DNA of 8,542 bases from Polynucleobacter meluiroseus (GTDB taxonomy: Bacteria > Pseudomonadota > Gammaproteobacteria > Burkholderiales > Burkholderiaceae): the NCBI GenBank assembly GCA_945867755.1, contig CAMBJN010000054.1:1-8542 (forward strand). Direction: 5' to 3'. Each line of letters opens with the position of its first letter. Within the stretch, counting starts at the first letter, position 1. This document shows, piece by piece, positions 1 through 6,809 of the stretch. Made by a program: the position numbers and the translations under genes. The notes below the pieces were generated by a model. It did not search any database. It was not told the origin of the DNA and saw nothing but the letters and a program-made list of their open reading frames with translations.

Positions 1-516
1 GAATTTTTTACTTGATAGGTTCTGAAGAAGATCGGAGGCCAACAGGGCATCCTTGAATGCGGCTACAGTCATGCCCGATGTGGCAGCAGGAGTATTCAGT
101 CTTTGGTTGTCAGTTTTCTCACCTGTAAAGCCAGCGGCTAACCAAGAACCATAGCCACCATTGATCAATCGAACATGTTTATGCCCCGTGGCTCTTAACA
201 TCCACCACATTCTCACAGCGTACATGCAGGATTGATTATCGTAAATTACTGTGTTGCTATCTTTTGTGATTCCAAGGCTGGCGCATGTTTTGAGCCATTG
301 CTCAATGGTTGGCAATGGGTGTCTGCCATTTTGGCCATTTTTTTCAGAGGCTAAATCATGATTAACATCAACATAGATCGCAGATGGAATATGCCCATCC
401 AAATATGACTCATGACCAGCTTTAGGATTCGTTAGATCAGAGCGGCAATCAAATAATAAAAATTCTTTACCTGACTCCAAATCTTTTTTTAACTCAGCAA
501 CTTCAATCAATAACAT
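1..516 (-). CDS. Sulfurtransferase (thiosulfate / 3-mercaptopyruvate type), N-terminal part, cut by window edge
   Basis: The frame reads open from an ATG at 516 to base 1, giving the first 172 residues of a protein that is usually about 280. Seen: a rhodanese domain with LFDCRSDL (21-28), YLDGHIPSAIYVD (38-50), GRHPLP (64-69), VIYDN (90-94) and WWMLRATGH...LINGGYGSW (104-125). These are the landmarks of the N-terminal, non-catalytic rhodanese domain of two-domain SseA-type enzymes, which move sulfane sulfur from thiosulfate or 3-mercaptopyruvate to acceptors such as cyanide or thiols. The catalytic-Cys loop belongs to the second domain, outside the window, so the donor cannot be decided here. 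The start is set by a good Shine-Dalgarno (AAAGGA, 523-528) six bases before the ATG; it overlaps the stop codon of the Rieske gene upstream. The two genes are therefore almost certainly co-transcribed and probably translationally coupled. No signal peptide is seen, so it is probably cytoplasmic. Confidence 0.88.
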   Translation of the reverse strand, partial: MLLIEVAELKKDLESGKEFLLFDCRSDLTNPKAGHESYLDGHIPSAIYVDVNHDLASEKNGQNGRHPLPTIEQWLKTCASLGITKDSNTVIYDNQSCMYAVRMWWMLRATGHKHVRLINGGYGSWLAAGFTGEKTDNQRLNTPAATSGMTVAAFKDALLASDLLQNLSSKKF

Positions 517-522
517 GATGAA

Positions 523-528
523 TCCTTT
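523..528 (-). promoter_or_regulatory. Ribosome binding site of the sulfurtransferase gene, overlapping the Rieske stop codon
   Basis: AAAGGA on the minus strand lies 6 nt before the ATG at 516 and shares bases with the TAA of the preceding Rieske gene (527-529). A ribosome finishing the oxygenase would sit on this site, which supports coupled translation and fixes the start. Confidence 0.7.
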
Positions 529-1627
529 ACTTGTATGACATTGCTTTTCTGTACCACTCGTGGAAGTGTTGCATGCCGTCTTCCATAGGGCTTTGGTATG
601 GTCCTACTTCATTGACGCCGCGATCAAGCAGGGCTTTTCTTCCTTGATCCATGCGCTCTGCAATTTCGTCATCTTCGATGCATGTTTCCATGTAAGCAGC
701 TCTTTCTGCTTCAATGAACTCACGCTCAAATAAGGCAAGCTCTTCTGGGTAATAAAACTCAACAATGTTTCTGGTTTTGTTCGCACCCATGGGCTGCAGT
801 GTTGAAACACATAAAACTCCGGGGTACCACTCCACCATGATGTTCGGGTAATAAGTTAACCAAACAGCGCCATGCTTAGGCATTTTTTCTGGATGAGCTT
901 TTAAAACTGCCTCGTGCCAACGCTGGTAGATTGGTGAGCCAGCGTGCTTCAATTGATTGTTAATGCCAACAGTCTGTACGCTGAACCAGTCGCCAAATTG
1001 CCAAGATAAATCTTCGCAAGAGACAAATTTACCCAAGCCGGGATGGAATGGTTCAACGTGATAATCCTCTAGGTAAACCTCAATGAATGTTTTCCAGTTG
1101 TAATTGCACTCATGGACTTCGACGTGATCCAACATGTATCCAGAAAAATCCAAATCTTTTGAGATGCCCATATTCACTAAATCAGAGTGAACATCTCTTG
1201 GGCCTTCAAATAAAAGTCCTTGCCAATTTTGCAAAGGGCTCTTGCCTAAATTAAGGCAAGGTTGATCATCAAAGTGTGGCGCGCCCAATAGAGTGCCATC
1301 TGTTTTGTAGGTCCAGCGATGTAATGGGCAAACGATGTTATCAACGCGGCCTCGTCCGTTGAGCATGATGGCTTGGCGGTGTCGACACACATTGGAAAGC
1401 AACTCAATTCCTTGATCATTGCGAATCAAGACGCGACCTTCATTCTCGGCGCTTAAAGTTTGATAGTCACCAATTTCTGGAACCATGAGCTCGTGACCGA
1501 CGTAACCGGGCCCCTGCTTAAAAAGTAGGTCGATTTCTCGTTGATACAGCTCGGCATCAAAGTAAGCCGATACTGGCAGTTGTAGCTTGGACTGCGCAAG
1601 ATGCTGCGCGCTAGCTAGATTAGTCAT
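527..1627 (-). CDS. Rieske [2Fe-2S] non-heme iron oxygenase, alpha subunit, substrate unknown
   Basis: This 366-residue protein is a full-length ring-hydroxylating oxygenase alpha subunit. Numbering from the ATG at 1627, the N-terminal Rieske domain has C81-R-H83 and C100-P-L-H103, the C-x-H-x16-C-x2-H spacing that binds the [2Fe-2S] cluster. The catalytic domain follows with N177-W-K and E187-x2-H190-x4-H195. The two His are the expected mononuclear iron ligands, and E187 sits where the family has an Asp or Glu bridging the Rieske centre of one subunit to the iron of the next. The third ligand is probably D319 or D320 in the IEDDE segment. The family uses O2 and NAD(P)H-derived electrons to hydroxylate or demethylate substrates. 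No beta subunit, ferredoxin or reductase gene is adjacent, so it is probably an alpha-only oxygenase served by a reductase encoded elsewhere. An upstream GTG (1636) is possible, but the G-rich stretch just before ATG 1627 fits that start better. The sulfurtransferase follows after 10 nt. The substrate cannot be read from the sequence. Confidence 0.9.
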   Translation of the reverse strand: MTNLASAQHLAQSKLQLPVSAYFDAELYQREIDLLFKQGPGYVGHELMVPEIGDYQTLSAENEGRVLIRNDQGIELLSNVCRHRQAIMLNGRGRVDNIVCPLHRWTYKTDGTLLGAPHFDDQPCLNLGKSPLQNWQGLLFEGPRDVHSDLVNMGISKDLDFSGYMLDHVEVHECNYNWKTFIEVYLEDYHVEPFHPGLGKFVSCEDLSWQFGDWFSVQTVGINNQLKHAGSPIYQRWHEAVLKAHPEKMPKHGAVWLTYYPNIMVEWYPGVLCVSTLQPMGANKTRNIVEFYYPEELALFEREFIEAERAAYMETCIEDDEIAERMDQGRKALLDRGVNEVGPYQSPMEDGMQHFHEWYRKAMSYK

Positions 1628-1673
1628 TCTTCCCACCCCCGAAAAAGTCAGCCGAAGCTAAGCGGAATAACCA

Positions 1674-1702
1674 ATCCAACCATCGACGGGTCGATATTGG
1701 AT
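1674..1702. promoter_or_regulatory. Inverted repeat in the divergent Rieske-xseB control region, candidate operator
   Basis: The centre is a perfect palindrome, ATCGAC (1682-1687), GG, GTCGAT (1690-1695). It is nested inside a second matching pair, ATCCAA (1674-1679) and TTGGAT (1697-1702), so twelve bases on each side are symmetric with only a 2-versus-1 base offset. It lies between the Rieske ATG (1627) and the -10-like hexamers near 1713-1720. It could be a repressor or activator site shared by both directions, or a hairpin in the 5' leader of the Rieske transcript. A tight two-base centre favours a protein-binding DNA site. The regulator is unknown. Confidence 0.5.
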
Positions 1703-1712
1703 AGGGAAAAAG

Positions 1713-1718
1713 ATTATA
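1713..1718 (-). promoter_or_regulatory. Candidate -10 element for the Rieske-sulfurtransferase operon
   Basis: The minus strand reads a perfect TATAAT here, about 86 bases upstream of the Rieske start codon, with a G at -14 that partly matches an extended -10. I find no convincing -35 hexamer at 16-18 bases spacing, so the promoter may be weak or activator-dependent. A transcript starting here would begin just before the inverted repeat at 1674-1702. Confidence 0.4.
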
Positions 1719-1720
1719 AC
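1715..1720 (+). promoter_or_regulatory. Candidate -10 element for the xseB-ispA-dxs-folE2 operon
   Basis: TATAAC on the plus strand overlaps the TATAAT of the opposite strand. The -35 candidate at 1691-1696 (TCGATA, 18-base spacing) is poor and falls inside the inverted repeat. A second AT-rich hexamer, TAAAAT at 1735-1740, is an alternative -10, also without a clear -35. Position 46-66 bases upstream of xseB is the main support. Confidence 0.3.
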
Positions 1721-1780
1721 CGCCCCTAAAGCCTTAAAATCGGTCAGTGAATTGTTTTTTATCAAATAAAAGGAATTTTT

Positions 1781-2014
1781 ATGCCTAAAAAGACTGGCGC
1801 TGAAGCCGCTTCTGCTTCCCCCACTTCTTTGAGTGCCGATCTTCGTTATGAAGACGCGGTGGCTGAGCTCGAAGGTTTGATTGCGACCATGGAGTCGGGC
1901 AAGTTAAGTCTTGAAGATACTTTGACTGCTTATAAACGCGGCGCAGAATTGTTAAAGCATTGCCAACACGTTTTAGAGCAAGTTGAGCAACAAGTGAAGA
2001 TGGTTCAAGGTTAA
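1781..2014 (+). CDS. xseB: Exodeoxyribonuclease VII small subunit
   Basis: XseB is the small subunit of exonuclease VII, a cytoplasmic enzyme that degrades single-stranded DNA from either end. Several XseB chains assemble on one catalytic XseA chain, whose gene is not in this window. The 77-residue product has the family signature after a low-complexity Ala/Ser-rich start: YEDAVAELEGLIATMESGKLSLEDTL (23-48), then YKRGAELLKHCQHVLEQVEQQVKMV, two helices that pair in the complex. Length is close to the E. coli protein (80), but the usual acidic/proline tail after the second helix is missing: the protein stops at KMVQG. The ATG at 1781 is fixed by AAAGGA (1769-1774), six bases upstream. It is the first gene of a four-gene plus-strand cluster, and the xseB-ispA-dxs order is common in proteobacteria. 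Confidence 0.93.
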   Translation: MPKKTGAEAASASPTSLSADLRYEDAVAELEGLIATMESGKLSLEDTLTAYKRGAELLKHCQHVLEQVEQQVKMVQG

Positions 2015-2035
2015 GGGACAAGGGCTAGGAATAGT

Positions 2036-2935
2036 TTGAAGCTGAGTGAGCCAACGTCATTGTGGTTGAAACGTTCAACAGAGCGTGTGGATCAGGCCAT
2101 CCTGAAATATTTTGATGATCAGGTATCGGCTACATCAGGCTTGAAGACTGCCATGCACTATGCGGCTACCGGCGGCGGCAAAAGAGTTCGTCCTTTACTG
2201 ATATACGCAACAGCAAGTCTTGCGGGTAAAGAGTTAAATCAAGTGGCCGGAATTGATGCTTGCGCAGTAGCTGTGGAGTTGTTTCATACCTACTCATTGG
2301 TTCACGATGATTTACCGTGCATGGACAACGATGATCTGCGTCGCGGCAGACCAACCGTTCACAAAGTATTTGACGAGGCCAGCGCCTTGTTGGTGGGCGA
2401 TGCATTGCAAACCATGGCGTTTCAGTTGATTGCTCAAAGCGCACTGAATGACGCTCAAAAAGTACAAGTGATCACAAGCCTTAGCATGGCTGGCGGTATG
2501 GCTGGCATGGCTGGTGGCCAAGCCATTGATTTGGCGAGTGTTGGAAAACAATTAACGCAAAATGAACTCGAGCTGATGCATCTTTTAAAAACAGGAGCTC
2601 TGTTAAGAGCTGCTGTACAAATCGGTGCGATTGCAATTAACTTAAATGATCAAGAAAAAAAATCGCTGGATAAATTTGCCAGTGCTTTGGGTTTGGCTTT
2701 TCAGGTAGTAGATGATGTTTTGGATACAAGCTCAGATAGTCAAACTTTGGGTAAAACTGCCGGAAAAGATGCAGCAGCCAATAAGCCAACCTTTGTTTCT
2801 TTGATGGGTTTGGATGGCGCAAGAGGGTTTGCAAGACAATTACATCAAGAAGCCCTCGATAGTCTCGGCATTTGGGGTGACAATGCTGATTTATTAAGAG
2901 CTATTGCGAGTAAAGTGGTGAACAGAGAAAGCTAA
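2036..2935 (+). CDS. ispA: Farnesyl diphosphate synthase (polyprenyl synthetase family)
   Basis: This cytoplasmic enzyme joins IPP to DMAPP and then to GPP to make FPP, precursor of quinone side chains, undecaprenyl phosphate and other isoprenoids. The 299 residues carry all landmarks: GGGKRVRP (46-53), the first Asp-rich motif DDLPCMD (91-97) followed by DDLRRGRPTVH, GGMAGMAGGQAIDL (153-166), and the second Asp-rich motif DDVLD (226-230) with FQ just before it. The two-residue insertion in the first motif and Tyr86, five residues before it, are typical of bacterial C15 synthases, so FPP rather than a longer product is expected. The start is a TTG at 2036 with AGGA (2027-2030) five bases upstream. 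No ATG is usable: the next in-frame ATG falls at codon 40, inside conserved sequence. It is in the same reading frame as xseB, separated by one stop codon and seven sense codons. Confidence 0.93.
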   Translation: MKLSEPTSLWLKRSTERVDQAILKYFDDQVSATSGLKTAMHYAATGGGKRVRPLLIYATASLAGKELNQVAGIDACAVAVELFHTYSLVHDDLPCMDNDDLRRGRPTVHKVFDEASALLVGDALQTMAFQLIAQSALNDAQKVQVITSLSMAGGMAGMAGGQAIDLASVGKQLTQNELELMHLLKTGALLRAAVQIGAIAINLNDQEKKSLDKFASALGLAFQVVDDVLDTSSDSQTLGKTAGKDAAANKPTFVSLMGLDGARGFARQLHQEALDSLGIWGDNADLLRAIASKVVNRES

Positions 2936-2976
2936 TGGCTGGTGTGATGGCTGCAATTAAAATAATTTATGACTGA
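2935..2976 (+). other. 13-codon mini-ORF bridging ispA and dxs, possible translational coupling element
   Basis: An ATG at 2935-2937 overlaps the last base of the ispA stop (TAATG) and opens a frame reading MAGVMAAIKIIYD that ends with TGA at 2974-2976, eight bases into dxs. A weak SD-like AGAG lies at 2924-2927. dxs itself has no purine-rich SD before its ATG (2969), only A/T-rich sequence. Ribosomes ending on the mini-ORF would stop a few bases past the dxs start and could restart there. Whether the peptide is made is unknown; short frames of this length also arise by chance. Confidence 0.35.
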
Positions 2977-4873
2977 TTTACTTAAAACAATTGACGATCC
3001 AAAAGATTTACGAGAATTAAAGCGGGATCAATTACCAAAGCTTGCGGCTGAGTTGCGCGAGTTCTTGCTAGATTCTGTTTCAAAGACTGGCGGACATCTA
3101 TCGTCTAATTTGGGCACGGTTGAGTTGACTGTTGCCTTGCATTATGTGTTTCAAACACCCTATGATCGCTTGATTTGGGATGTGGGTCATCAAAGCTACC
3201 CTCATAAAATTTTGACAGGTCGTCGTGAACGCATGGGTACTTTGAGACAGTACGGCGGTATCTCTGGTTTTCCGCGACGCTCTGAAAGTGAATACGACAC
3301 TTTTGGTACAGCGCATTCTTCAACCAGTATTTCTGCAGCCATTGGTATGGCACTGGGCGCTCGCGCCCAAGGTGAGAAGCGCGTAGCCGTTGCGGTGATT
3401 GGAGATGGTGCGATGAGCGCTGGCATGGCTTTTGAAGCCCTGAACAATGGCGGTATTCATAAAGACTTACCTTTGGTGGTTGTGTTGAACGATAACGACA
3501 TGTCAATTTCGCCGGCAGTCGGTGCTTTGAATCGTTATTTAGCGCGCTTGATGAGTGGTCGTTTTTACGCCACCACCAAAAAAGGTTTGGACAGTGTTTT
3601 ATCAATAGCACCCCCTTTGCGAGAGTTTGCAAAAAGATTAGAAGAGCATGCTAAGGGCATGGTTGTGCCTGGAACTATTTTTGAAGAATTTGGCTTTAAT
3701 TACATTGGACCAATTGATGGTCATGACCTTGACTCTTTGGTGCCGACTTTGCAAAACGTCAGACGTTTGGCTCTTGATGGTGAGGGACCACAGTTTTTGC
3801 ACGTGGTTACCAAAAAAGGACAGGGCTATAAGTTGGCAGAAGCCGACCCGATTCTTTATCACGGCCCAGGCAAGTTTGATCCAGCGCAAGGAATTGCACC
3901 TGGAAAACCAAATGCACCTAGCAAAAAAACATTCACACAAGTTTTTGGTGAGTGGGCGTGCGATATGGCTCTGGCAGACAAGCGCTTGGTAGCAGTCACA
4001 CCAGCGATGCGCGAAGGATCTGGCTTGGTTGATTTTGAAGCACGCTTCCCTGATCGTTATTTTGATGTTGGAATTGCTGAGCAACATGCCGTGACGTTTG
4101 CTGGTGGCTTGGCTTGTGAGGGTATGAAACCAGTTGTTGCGATTTACTCAACATTTTTGCAGCGTGGTTACGATCAGTTAATCCATGATGTGGCTTTGCA
4201 AGATTTGCCAGTGGTCTTTGCGATGGACCGTTCAGGTTTGGTTGGTGCTGACGGCGCTACCCATGCAGGTGCCTATGACATACCTTATCTGCGTTGTATT
4301 CCAAACATGTTATTAATGGCTCCTGCAGACGAGGCAGAATGCCGTGATTTACTCACCACCGCTTTTAAACAAAATCATCCATCGGCTGTGCGTTATCCAC
4401 GCGGCGCTGGAGTGGGTGCTGTTGTCAGCAAAGAGCTTAAAGAGCTACCAATGGGTAAAGCTGAAATTAGACGCAATACTTCAGGTCTTCAAGGTAAGAA
4501 AGTGGCGATTCTTGCATTTGGTACTTTGTTGTACCCAGCCTTAGAGATTGCGAATGACTTTGATGCCACGGTTGTGAATATGCGATTCATCAAGCCATTG
4601 GATGTTGATCTTGTGTGCAAAATGGCCAGGGAGCATGACTTGATTGTCACTCTGGAAGAGGGTGCTGTGGGTGGTGGTGCTGGTAGTGCTTGCCTAGAGG
4701 CTTTATCAATAGCAGGCATAGAAGTGGCCACTTTGGTACTTGGTTTGCCCGATCGATTTGTGGATCAAGGTGACCACGCCTTACTGATGAAAGAATGCGG
4801 TCTAGATGCTGCAGGCATCAGAAAAGCCATTTCAAATAAGCTGGGAATTACAGAGAAACAGCAAGCTGCGTAA
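2969..4873 (+). CDS. dxs: 1-deoxy-D-xylulose-5-phosphate synthase
   Basis: Dxs condenses pyruvate and glyceraldehyde 3-phosphate, with thiamine diphosphate and Mg2+, to DXP: the first and usually flux-setting step of the MEP route to IPP and DMAPP. The 634 residues are near the family length (about 620). Domain I has GGHLSSNLG (41-49, with the conserved His43), WDVGHQSYPHKILTGR (70-85), and the thiamine-binding GDG (145-147) running to NDNDMSIS (174-181). Domain II has DVGIAEQHAVTFAGG (366-380), whose Glu371 is the catalytic Glu that activates the thiamine, followed by YSTFLQRGYDQ and DRSGLVGADGATHAG. The C-terminal transketolase domain ends with EEGAVGGGAGSA. The start ATG is preceded in frame by a stop at 2963-2965, so no longer form exists; the MTDLLKTIDDP start matches the family. 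No SD is visible (see the mini-ORF at 2935-2976). It pairs functionally with ispA just upstream. Confidence 0.96.
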   Translation: MTDLLKTIDDPKDLRELKRDQLPKLAAELREFLLDSVSKTGGHLSSNLGTVELTVALHYVFQTPYDRLIWDVGHQSYPHKILTGRRERMGTLRQYGGISGFPRRSESEYDTFGTAHSSTSISAAIGMALGARAQGEKRVAVAVIGDGAMSAGMAFEALNNGGIHKDLPLVVVLNDNDMSISPAVGALNRYLARLMSGRFYATTKKGLDSVLSIAPPLREFAKRLEEHAKGMVVPGTIFEEFGFNYIGPIDGHDLDSLVPTLQNVRRLALDGEGPQFLHVVTKKGQGYKLAEADPILYHGPGKFDPAQGIAPGKPNAPSKKTFTQVFGEWACDMALADKRLVAVTPAMREGSGLVDFEARFPDRYFDVGIAEQHAVTFAGGLACEGMKPVVAIYSTFLQRGYDQLIHDVALQDLPVVFAMDRSGLVGADGATHAGAYDIPYLRCIPNMLLMAPADEAECRDLLTTAFKQNHPSAVRYPRGAGVGAVVSKELKELPMGKAEIRRNTSGLQGKKVAILAFGTLLYPALEIANDFDATVVNMRFIKPLDVDLVCKMAREHDLIVTLEEGAVGGGAGSACLEALSIAGIEVATLVLGLPDRFVDQGDHALLMKECGLDAAGIRKAISNKLGITEKQQAA

Positions 4874-4893
4874 AATTGCAGGACAATATGACC

Positions 4894-5715
4894 ATGAATG
4901 ACTTCAACACATCTTTCTTAAAAACATCTCCCATGGCAGATGTTCAGTCGTCCGTTGACCACCGCAACATCGTTATTGATCGCGTGGGTATACGTGGCGT
5001 GCGTCATCCTATTCAAGTAAAAACTGAATCTGGCGTGCAACCAAGCGTTGCCATGATTGATTTAGACGTTTTGTTGCCAGCCGATAAAAAGGGTACTCAT
5101 ATGTCCCGCTTTGTCGCCTTGTTGCAGGACAGTCATGCGCCATTGAATGCCCAAGAGATGCGTTCGATGATTGGCAAAATGTTGCCTTTGCTCGAAGCGC
5201 AGGCTGGTCAGATTTCACTTAAGTACACTCACTTCATCAATAAAACAGCCCCGATCTCTGGTGTTCAGAGTTTGCTTGATTACGATGTGACTTGGATTGC
5301 CTTCGCTAAAAATGTGAATGGCCAAGTAGAAGTAGATTTAAAACTTCAGGCTGTTGTGCCTGTTACAAGTTTGTGCCCCTGCTCAAAAGAGATTTCTGAG
5401 TATGGTGCTCACAATCAACGTTCACATGTCACGATGAATGTGACCTTGCAAAAAGACGTTGATTTAAGCATTGAGGATTTGGTCAGAATCGCAGAAGCAG
5501 AGGCATCATGCGAGCTATGGGGTTTGCTAAAGCGTCCTGATGAAAAGTATGTGACTGAAAGAGCTTACGACAATCCAAAGTTTGTTGAAGACTTGGTCCG
5601 TGATGTGGCTGGTCGATTAAAGACAGACGCAAGAATCAAATCTTTTGTGGTTGAAGCTGAAAATTTTGAATCGATTCACAATCACAGTGCTTATGCACTG
5701 ATTCAGTCAGACTAA
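4894..5715 (+). CDS. folE2: GTP cyclohydrolase IB (FolE2 type)
   Basis: This enzyme converts GTP to 7,8-dihydroneopterin triphosphate, the first step of tetrahydrofolate synthesis, and is the metal-flexible alternative to Zn-dependent FolE. From ATG 4894 it has 273 residues. Seen: an N-terminal PMADVQSSVDHRN segment, RVGIRGVRHP (30-39), the block LCPCSKEISEYGAHNQRSH (160-178), LLKRPDEKYVTERAYDNPKFVED and NFESIHNHSAYA near the end. By comparison with the known family metal site, C161, H173, E217 and H262 are the probable ligands. Three starts are possible: TTG 4876, ATG 4888 and ATG 4894. AGGA (4880-4883) sits 10 nt from 4894 and only 4 nt from 4888, and relatives tend to begin with MN, so I prefer 4894 without certainty. 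It lies 20 nt after dxs as the last gene of the cluster. An organism with folE2 may lack folE or use this enzyme when zinc is scarce; the window does not show which. Confidence 0.93.
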   Translation: MNDFNTSFLKTSPMADVQSSVDHRNIVIDRVGIRGVRHPIQVKTESGVQPSVAMIDLDVLLPADKKGTHMSRFVALLQDSHAPLNAQEMRSMIGKMLPLLEAQAGQISLKYTHFINKTAPISGVQSLLDYDVTWIAFAKNVNGQVEVDLKLQAVVPVTSLCPCSKEISEYGAHNQRSHVTMNVTLQKDVDLSIEDLVRIAEAEASCELWGLLKRPDEKYVTERAYDNPKFVEDLVRDVAGRLKTDARIKSFVVEAENFESIHNHSAYALIQSD

Positions 5716-5719
5716 TTCT

Positions 5720-5739
5720 TTTAGAGTTTTCGCTCTAAA
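5720..5739. terminator. Short hairpin in the folE2/tsaD convergent junction, weak terminator candidate
   Basis: TTTAGAG (5720-5726) and CTCTAAA (5733-5739) form a 7-bp stem around a 6-base loop and cover the tsaD stop codon; the folE2 stop is 5 nt to the left. The stem is AT-rich and no real T-run follows on either strand, so it is a poor intrinsic terminator. It is listed because it is the only structured element between the two convergent genes. Confidence 0.25.
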
Positions 5740-6794
5740 TCATCCAGAGGCCATCTAGGCCTCACATCAAATCCCCAATGTTTGGTCGCCAGTTGGGGAT
5801 TTTTCTTTAGGCGCATGGCGCCAGCAAAAGCAATCATGGCACCATTGTCGGTACACAAATGCATCGGTGGGTAATGAACTGAAAACCCTTCTTTAGCGCA
5901 AGACTGACCTAGCGACTCTCTGAGTTGGTCGTTGGCACCAACCCCACCAGCCACCACTAAAGTTGTTAAGCCAGTTTCTTTTAAAGCGTTGATTGATTTG
6001 CTGACCAACACTTCAACGATGGCATCAACGAATCCTCTGGCGACATCGGCTTTGGCTGAGTCACTTAATTGACCATCATTGGCGGCGGCCACTTTTTTAA
6101 CTTGGGTCAGGACCGATGTTTTTAAGCCAGCAAATGAAAAATCTAAATCACCAGAATGCTTCATGGGTCTAGGAAATTGATGAGTGCTTGGGTTGCCGCT
6201 TTTGGCTAGCTTTGAAACAGCTGGCCCACCCGGGTAACTCAAGCCCAACATCTTGGCAGTTTTATCAAACGCTTCACCGGCAGCATCGTCCAAGGTTTCT
6301 CCAAGGATCGCATAGTCGCCCACCCCGGTGACTTTCATGAGTTGCGTGTGCCCGCCAGAGACCAGTAAAGCCACAAATGGAAACTGAATATTCGCATCAT
6401 CGGCCAGTAGGGGTGAAAGAAGGTGACCTTCAAGGTGATGAATGCCCAAAACAGGCTTATTTAAGGCTAAAGCCATGCCTTTTGCCACGGATGCACCCAC
6501 CAAGAGAGCCCCAGCCAAGCCCGGGCCTTGGGTAAAGGCGATCGCATCGATGTCTTTTAAGCCCCCAGGAGTTTCTTTAAGGACTTGATTTATAAGAGGT
6601 ATTATTCTTTTGATGTGATCTCGAGAGGCTAACTCTGGTACCACACCACCGTAGTCGATGTGCATGGCGATTTGAGAGTAAAGAGCTTGGCTTAATAAGC
6701 CCATCCCGGCAGGCTTCCCGGCCTCCCAGGGGGCTGTATCGACAATTGCCACGCCTGTTTCATCACAAGAAGTTTCTATACCAAGTACTCGCAT
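5721..6794 (-). CDS. tsaD: tRNA N6-threonylcarbamoyladenosine transferase (Kae1/Qri7/YgjD family)
   Basis: TsaD transfers the threonylcarbamoyl group from threonylcarbamoyl-AMP to A37 of ANN-reading tRNAs, with TsaB, TsaE and TsaC as partners. The 357-residue product is slightly longer than the E. coli protein (337). It has the ASKHA/actin-like fold landmarks: GIETSCDETGVAIVD (5-19), YGGVVPELASRDH (48-60), TQGPGLAGALLVG (88-100), H120-L-E-G-H124 giving two metal ligands, LVSGGHTQL (144-152), GEAFDKTAKMLGL and YPGGP (173-191), DFSFAGLKTS (218-227), VVAGGVGAN (280-288) and CTDNGAMIAFAG (314-325), where D316 is the third metal ligand. The start ATG at 6794 fits the conserved N-terminus exactly. 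No SD is seen just upstream. It is divergent from rpsU, 80 bases away, the same arrangement as in E. coli, and convergent with folE2. Confidence 0.97.
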   Translation of the reverse strand: MRVLGIETSCDETGVAIVDTAPWEAGKPAGMGLLSQALYSQIAMHIDYGGVVPELASRDHIKRIIPLINQVLKETPGGLKDIDAIAFTQGPGLAGALLVGASVAKGMALALNKPVLGIHHLEGHLLSPLLADDANIQFPFVALLVSGGHTQLMKVTGVGDYAILGETLDDAAGEAFDKTAKMLGLSYPGGPAVSKLAKSGNPSTHQFPRPMKHSGDLDFSFAGLKTSVLTQVKKVAAANDGQLSDSAKADVARGFVDAIVEVLVSKSINALKETGLTTLVVAGGVGANDQLRESLGQSCAKEGFSVHYPPMHLCTDNGAMIAFAGAMRLKKNPQLATKHWGFDVRPRWPLDDLERKL

Positions 6795-6809
6795 GACTGT
6801 ATTTTGCCG

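Noticed and set aside
604..810. 68-codon minus-strand frame inside the Rieske gene
   Set aside because: It is a shifted-frame shadow of the Rieske coding sequence, with no own SD and no recognisable domain.
1757..1771. TTTTAT-CAA-ATAAAA hairpin touching the xseB SD
   Set aside because: All-AT six-base stem with a 3-base loop is unstable in RNA and expected by chance in such AT-rich sequence.
3105..3632. 175-codon open frame antisense to dxs
   Set aside because: Long but low-quality composition, many His/Ser/Arg from reverse-read codons, no domain, and fully inside a strongly conserved dxs region.
3638..4087. 149-codon antisense frame and 114-codon shifted plus frame (3648-3992) in dxs
   Set aside because: Both overlap well-conserved Dxs domain sequence and show no protein-like features.
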